Origin: Diphasiastrum complanatum
Taxonomy: Eukaryota; Streptophyta; Lycopodiopsida; Lycopodiales; Lycopodiaceae
Assembly (NCBI GenBank): GCA_029204225.1
Contig: CM055093.1
Span: 19,022,041-19,086,040, forward strand
Length of the DNA stretch: 64,000 nucleotides
Reading direction: 5' to 3'
The notes beneath the pieces were generated by a model, which had not been told where the DNA came from, ran no database searches, and was given only the letters and a program-made list of their open reading frames with translations. Numbering within the stretch: position 1 is the stretch's first letter; each line of letters starts with the position of its first letter. This document shows positions 61,001 to 64,000 of the stretch, piece by piece. The position numbers and the translations under genes are program-made.

Positions 61001-61484
61001 ATTCCTTATGTCTTGTCATGTGAGATGAGGCTCCACTATCAATCCACCAAGGATCATTATCATCTATGTTGGCTAACAAACTTGAAGTCATAACAAGTGA
61101 TTCACATGTGTTATGTTCTTCCTCATCTATTGTAAGATTTCCTTGCCTCTCTCCTTGCTCTCTTTTCTTCTTATAACATTCATTTGCAAAATGACCTTTT
61201 ATCCCACAATAAAAGCACTTGAACTTTGACTTATTGTTCTTAGTAGAAGAGGAAGAGGAAGAGTGATCATCATGATCAAAGTTACCACCTTTGGACCATT
61301 TCCCTTTGCCTTTACCTTTGCCCTTGAATTTGCCTTTTGTGAAGAAAGCCTCTTCACCTCCACCTTGCAAGGATGCACCATCAAGCTTTGATTGCAACCT
61401 ATGTTCTTCAGCTTTCTTGCAAGTCAACCACACTTGGCAAGACTCTTTTAATGGCAAAACTTTGCACAAGGTTAGCATGTTCAT
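58011..61484 (-). CDS. Element D gag-pol polyprotein (pol frame)
   Basis: An 1,157-codon open frame. The first 30 or so residues are out of the true gag frame, and real homology begins at KKAEEHRLQS. Domains: Gly/Lys-rich linker; CCHC zinc knuckle at 90-103 (CFYCGIKGHFANEC); protease D-S-G-A at 149-152; pre-integrase block near 280-320; integrase with D346, D408 and E444; RT with YVDDIILSG at 830-838; RNase H with SDSDFAGD (993-1000), STEAEY and CDN. The C-terminus reads through the polypurine tract, and its stop TGA (58011-58013) lies inside the LTR. All catalytic motifs look intact. Because of the gag frame break it can make full gag-pol only if the frame is shifted during translation; mutation is the simpler reading. 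Confidence 0.92.
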   Translation of the reverse strand: MNMLTLCKVLPLKESCQVWLTCKKAEEHRLQSKLDGASLQGGGEEAFFTKGKFKGKGKGKGKWSKGGNFDHDDHSSSSSSTKNNKSKFKCFYCGIKGHFANECYKKKREQGERQGNLTIDEEEHNTCESLVMTSSLLANIDDNDPWWIDSGASSHMTRHKEYFTSLLSYEGEGNIIYTANDGQCDIKGIGTIPISLSTNRKANLENVLYIPSITKNLLSVSQMIDKGLDVEFIGDACLISKCGSLIAQGRRHGKLFKLDACVISNHEGCMAREQLTNQEVWHKRLGHPNFKSLEVMAKKELVLGLPKSLVANNSVCEHCALSKSHRLAYSRSTSRSKEAFQLVHSDIHSSSTTSNGGAKMYATFIDDFSRYTWIYLLKSKDEVFAAFVKFKNEMENQFNTKIKCLRSDNGGEYTSNRFKDFCIAHGIKREMSSPRTPQQNGVAERKNRTLCECAKAMRLHANLAKSFWGEALACANYLCNRWTSASLDGKTPHEVLYGRRPSVKHCRIFGCTCFVNITLDDRTKEDPSSKKGVFVGYSEVSKAYKVYIPSTKKVVISRDVIFHEENVSNVVDVDVDVPTNHHDVQDVLDEDGDATPKQTSRKTQRQRAKPSRLTYDEKGKQVVDNSNFALLTSFDEPTCVGEAIQKKEWIQAMDHEHQALIKSNTWRLVKLPKDKKAIGCKWIFKIKTNQDGSINKYKARLVAKGYAQEYGIDYDETFAPVAKMVTIRILISLATLYDWDMWQMDVTNAFLNGDLEEDIYMEQPEGYVSHDEPNHVCYLQKSLYGLKQAPRSWYAKLNSFLLSQNFVMSEYDHSLYFRLNENDITLLLIYVDDIILSGGNNLDIDEIKMALKREFEIQDLGKLHYILGIEIIRTSKSTFICQEKYVNSILKRFHMEDCKVVSTPMESNVKLTTRSNERSFKDITLYRKLIGSLIWLTITRPDLSFVVGKLSQFMQDPSEAHWKLGKRVLRYISGSRDFGILYGGTTPNLCGFSDSDFAGDQMDRKSTSAFAIYLGDGVVSWLSKKQPTISLSSTEAEYKALTTWTKEILWIKRMLLDLHLLEPKKTPIILCDNLSAQSLASNPVFHARSKHIEIAHHFVRDQVIAKEVELQHVSSKECVADIFTKPLGKDLYLMHRSNLGMCSKTMLKLASNVEEGV

Positions 61485-61956
61485 TTAGCAAACCATTCAA
61501 CATAACTTGGACTATTTCACCATCTTTTATGTTCTCATCAATGCATGCTAAATCATCACTTAGGGACTTAACTCTCAAGATAAATGCATGAGCACTTTCA
61601 CCCTCTCTTTGCCTACTAGAAAATATTTGTCTGCTTAGGGTCAATACCCTAGATGTGGACATTGATTCAAAGAGCTTCTTTAAGGCATTCCATGCCTCAC
61701 TTGCACTTTGACACTTTCCAACTTCCTTGAGAAGTTCATTTGTAACATTCATTTTAATGATATGAAGAGCCCTTTTGGCCTTCTTATCAAACCTTTGTTG
61801 CTCTTGAAGTGTGAGAGGTCTCTCTTCAATTTCTGCAACTATGTCCATGAGTTCATTCAACTCAAGTAAGGACTCCATCCTCACTTTCCAAGTAGAGTAG
61901 TTTGATGAACTCAACCTTTCACTAGACTCTAGCATGATCCCACCATTGGAAGCCAT
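61408..61956 (-). CDS. Element D gag N-terminal domain
   Basis: A 182-codon frame from ATG 61956 (MASNGGIML). UBN2/DUF4219-type Copia gag: SSSNYSTWKVRMESLLELNE, KKAKRALHIIKMNV, SASEAWNALKKLFES, SRQIFSSRQREGESAHAF and a last block ending LVQSFAIKRVLPS. It ends at a TGA in the overlap with the pol frame (61408-61484). In intact relatives gag is one frame with the zinc knuckle, so this is a truncated capsid-like domain. Confidence 0.9.
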   Translation of the reverse strand: MASNGGIMLESSERLSSSNYSTWKVRMESLLELNELMDIVAEIEERPLTLQEQQRFDKKAKRALHIIKMNVTNELLKEVGKCQSASEAWNALKKLFESMSTSRVLTLSRQIFSSRQREGESAHAFILRVKSLSDDLACIDENIKDGEIVQVMLNGLLNEHANLVQSFAIKRVLPSVVDLQES

Positions 61957-63113
61957 GATTCTAATGTTTCTTCAACTTTTAGGTTTTGTCCTAAAGCACT
62001 TAGCACTCACTTTTCTCTCAACAAATGATAGATAAAGAGATCTATGAAGATTTAGGACCCTAAAACACTTCTATCTTGAACCTAGATGGTTTCCAAGCAT
62101 AGAAAGGAAGATTGAAACACATGCAACACTTTGCACACACTAAGAATGGATTACAAAATCAAACCAACCTGAACACACTCTTGCTTAAGCTCTCAAACTT
62201 TCCAGCAAGTGACCAAATCAAGTTATGGTGTGAAGAGTTACTTGCATTCTTAGAAAATACCCAAAACTAGGATGCCAAGATTACCTAGTAATGAACAAAC
62301 TTGATCAACATATGATCAACACACTAAGATATTGATTCAACCTGTAAAACCACATGTAAACCACACTTCTAAAAGTTTATAAACTCCAGCAAGTGATAAA
62401 TACAAGATTTAGAGGTGAATGAATGAGCACACTTAGTGAATCACAAGACTAGCTTCACTATCTTGTCAAATCTTGGTGTTTAGATGTAGATCTAAGATCA
62501 CTTCACATGAGAATGTTCCTCAACCTATTAAGAACCTGAAAACACACTTGCATAATGGTTAACACCTTCCAGCAAATGCTCCAATCAAATTACATAAGGA
62601 GAGTTACTTACATGCTCAACAAAGTACACCAAAATTTATGCCAAAATTGATGACAATCTTTACAATATGCTCTTCACAATGGAGCTTACAATATGTTCAC
62701 CCAAAAAAGGGGATCTTTCATCCAAATGGGAGCTTTGCTCAGCCTTTAGGAGAATTACAACTCACTCAAAAGAGCATTTGTCATCCACTTAAGGAGAAGT
62801 TTCATCCACTTAAGGAGAGTGTTCATCCAAGAATGGAGATTGTCAACAATAGGATTGAAAAGAACATTGTTAGTATTGAATATGCACAAGCCTCACAATC
62901 ACAAATGATTAGGTGTTATGATCTGATCCAAAATAGTTTCTTTTCAGCCTCTGATCTTCAATAGACCTGAAATATGCTTTTGATCCACAAGTTCAACTCA
63001 CAAAACAAAGGTTAGTAAGATTTGATCAACAAAGCAATGCAAAATCATGCTAGAACTTGATCAAACATCCAAATATCACCAAAAATGGAATACTTACTGT
63101 AAATAGAAGCCAA
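61957..63113 (-). other. Element D 5' leader
   Basis: Untranslated leader between the PBS and gag ATG, unusually long at about 1.15 kb. It is rich in repeated short phrases such as CTTTCCAGCAAGTGA and CTTCCAGCAAATGC. A plus-strand frame at 62638-62964 (with repeats of the type HPLKEKFHPLKESVHP) is antisense and probably chance. Confidence 0.7.
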
Positions 63114-63128
63114 CCAGCTCTGATACCA
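63114..63128 (-). other. Primer binding site of element D
   Basis: Minus strand TGGTATCAGAGCTGG, directly against the 5' LTR edge at 63129; tRNA-iMet type. Confidence 0.95.
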
Positions 63129-63783
63129 TGTGAGAAATACAGATCCTAAGTGGATCTAAACTCCAAGATCATTGGCTTGAATGCTTGCACTCCAAACTAC
63201 ATAAGCTAGGAATTGGCAACACATTCTATGCTACCTAGAATGCAAAGAACTTGATCAAAAAGCATTTATCACAAATGGAAACTTCCATAAACATCAAGTG
63301 AGGCCCAAAATAGCATTATACAGTCCATAATACATCAGCCTATCACTTTTGGAAAGCACCTAAGATCATACACAATAGCTTGAAGACAATACACACAACA
63401 ATGCTCTCAATGGAGGAAGAAACAATGACAATGATCTATTGATCTCAATGAAGCATACAAAAGGTTTCTCCAACCTGTTCTCCACGACTTCCCTACTATT
63501 TATGGATGAGGAAGATGACTCTCTCTCCTCTCTCTAGAAGGTACTTGACCCTAGATATTCCCTATATAGGAAAAATAGCTAAAAATGGCTTATATGACCA
63601 AAATACATCAAAATGGTCTCATTTTGAAGGGTATGAAGTTTGACACTTCATCATACTGAAAAAATACAGTAAATAAAAACATTGTGGCCTGGTTCACACG
63701 TGTGAAACTCCAGAACCAAAACTATTTACAATTTTAGCCAATTTAGGCCTCAAACTAGCTAGGAAATGTTGACAATTTTCACA
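63129..63783 (-). repeat. 5' LTR of element D
   Basis: 655 bp, TGTGAGAAAT...TTTTCACA on the plus strand, near-identical to 57361-58015. It is the likely promoter of the element (minus strand, TATA-like site near 63561-63570). Confidence 0.97.
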
Positions 63784-64000
63784 GATTTGTATGGGTTTAT
63801 CAGTGAGTCATTGGGGAACTTGATGATGTGGCCTAGATAGGTTGTAGAGGTGTCTAGTGAGGTGTCATAGTGCACTGCTAGTGGTGCATGGGCCTTGCAG
63901 GGTATAAGTATACCTGTTGGGCTCTCACTAGTGTATGCTTAATAGCATGACCGGTAGCAGTATGTTGTTGGTATGATGCCTCACTTCTTGACTGTGATTG
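63784..64000 (+). repeat. Gypsy 3' LTR, part right of element D
   Basis: Begins with the second GATTT and continues the LTR interrupted at 57360. It matches 48416-48632 closely and runs off the window before the LTR end. Confidence 0.8.

Larger units (their letters stand above)
57361..63783 (-). mobile_element. Copia element D, young and nearly complete
   Basis: 6,423-bp minus-strand Ty1/Copia element with 655-bp LTRs that differ at only two positions, a 5-bp target-site duplication GATTT (57356-57360, 63784-63788), a perfect PBS and a purine tract (GAAGAGGGAG). The gag and pol frames are long; the only obvious lesion is a frame break inside gag near 61410-61435. The low LTR divergence indicates recent insertion. 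Confidence 0.97.
48350..64000 (+). mobile_element. Ty3/Gypsy-like element with two nested Copia insertions
   Basis: Plus-strand order: partial 5' LTR (48350-48760), degenerate PBS (48762), internal DNA to 49753, nested element C (49759-54096), internal DNA with integrase remains (54102-57190), polypurine tract (57191-57205), 3' LTR start (57206-57360), nested element D (57361-63783), then LTR continuation (63784-64000, off the edge). The two LTR parts are clearly homologous, and both nested insertions have target-site duplications. The older age of the host element fits its decayed coding region. Confidence 0.75.

Noticed and set aside
62638-62964. Plus-strand frame with HPLKE repeats as a gene
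   Set aside because: It lies antisense in the untranslated leader of element D and stems from short internal repeats.

Overview
This is eukaryotic nuclear DNA from a land plant. It is AT-rich and dominated by Ty1/Copia-type LTR retrotransposons primed by initiator-Met tRNA. It also carries a Ty3/Gypsy-type element, a fragment of an L1-type LINE, a plant-type intronless histone H4 gene and an intron-rich gene for a Golgi UDP-glucuronate decarboxylase. The density and nesting of retroelements suggest a large genome, possibly a gymnosperm or other large-genome vascular plant. The sequence alone does not fix the species.

Layout. 1-2310: minus-strand Copia remnant (gag pseudogene, PBS, LTR) beside a five-fold short repeat. 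2310-5340: mostly unrecognised, with one possible LTR start and a CA/CT microsatellite. 5341-6180: histone H4. 7740-11235: pieces of three or four decayed LTR elements. 12742-13986: an unrecognised plus-strand reading-frame cluster. 14419-15781 (minus): a multi-exon gene or recent pseudogene joining the C-terminal end of a histone H3-like fold to a Ulp1/C48-type cysteine protease domain, the most unusual gene in the window. 15782-21245: nothing recognised. 21246-28795: Copia element A, with a 2,254-bp direct tandem duplication and no reverse transcriptase. 28796-30300: LINE reverse-transcriptase fragment. 31018-31328: duplicated GA-repeat unit. 32014-38547: UDP-glucuronate decarboxylase in seven exons, whose first intron looks like a U12-type AT-AC intron. 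38548-42560: mostly unrecognised. 42772-48349: Copia element B, a relative of A, with a foreign insertion in its RT. 48350-64000: one Ty3/Gypsy-like element running off the right edge. Its interior is interrupted by Copia element C (minus strand, TSD GTAAT) and its 3' LTR by the young Copia element D (minus strand, TSD GATTT, LTRs differing at 2 of 655 positions).

Function. Only H4 (chromatin) and the decarboxylase (UDP-xylose supply for cell-wall polysaccharides in the Golgi) look like intact host genes. Element D is the most complete mobile element but carries a frame break inside gag. A and B are mutated sister copies with complementary losses: A lacks RT, B lacks the gag zinc knuckle. The H3-like/Ulp1 gene has clean splice sites and reading frame over its protease part but a frame break in the histone part, so it may be a captured or fused gene that is active, young and broken, or affected by a homopolymer sequencing error.
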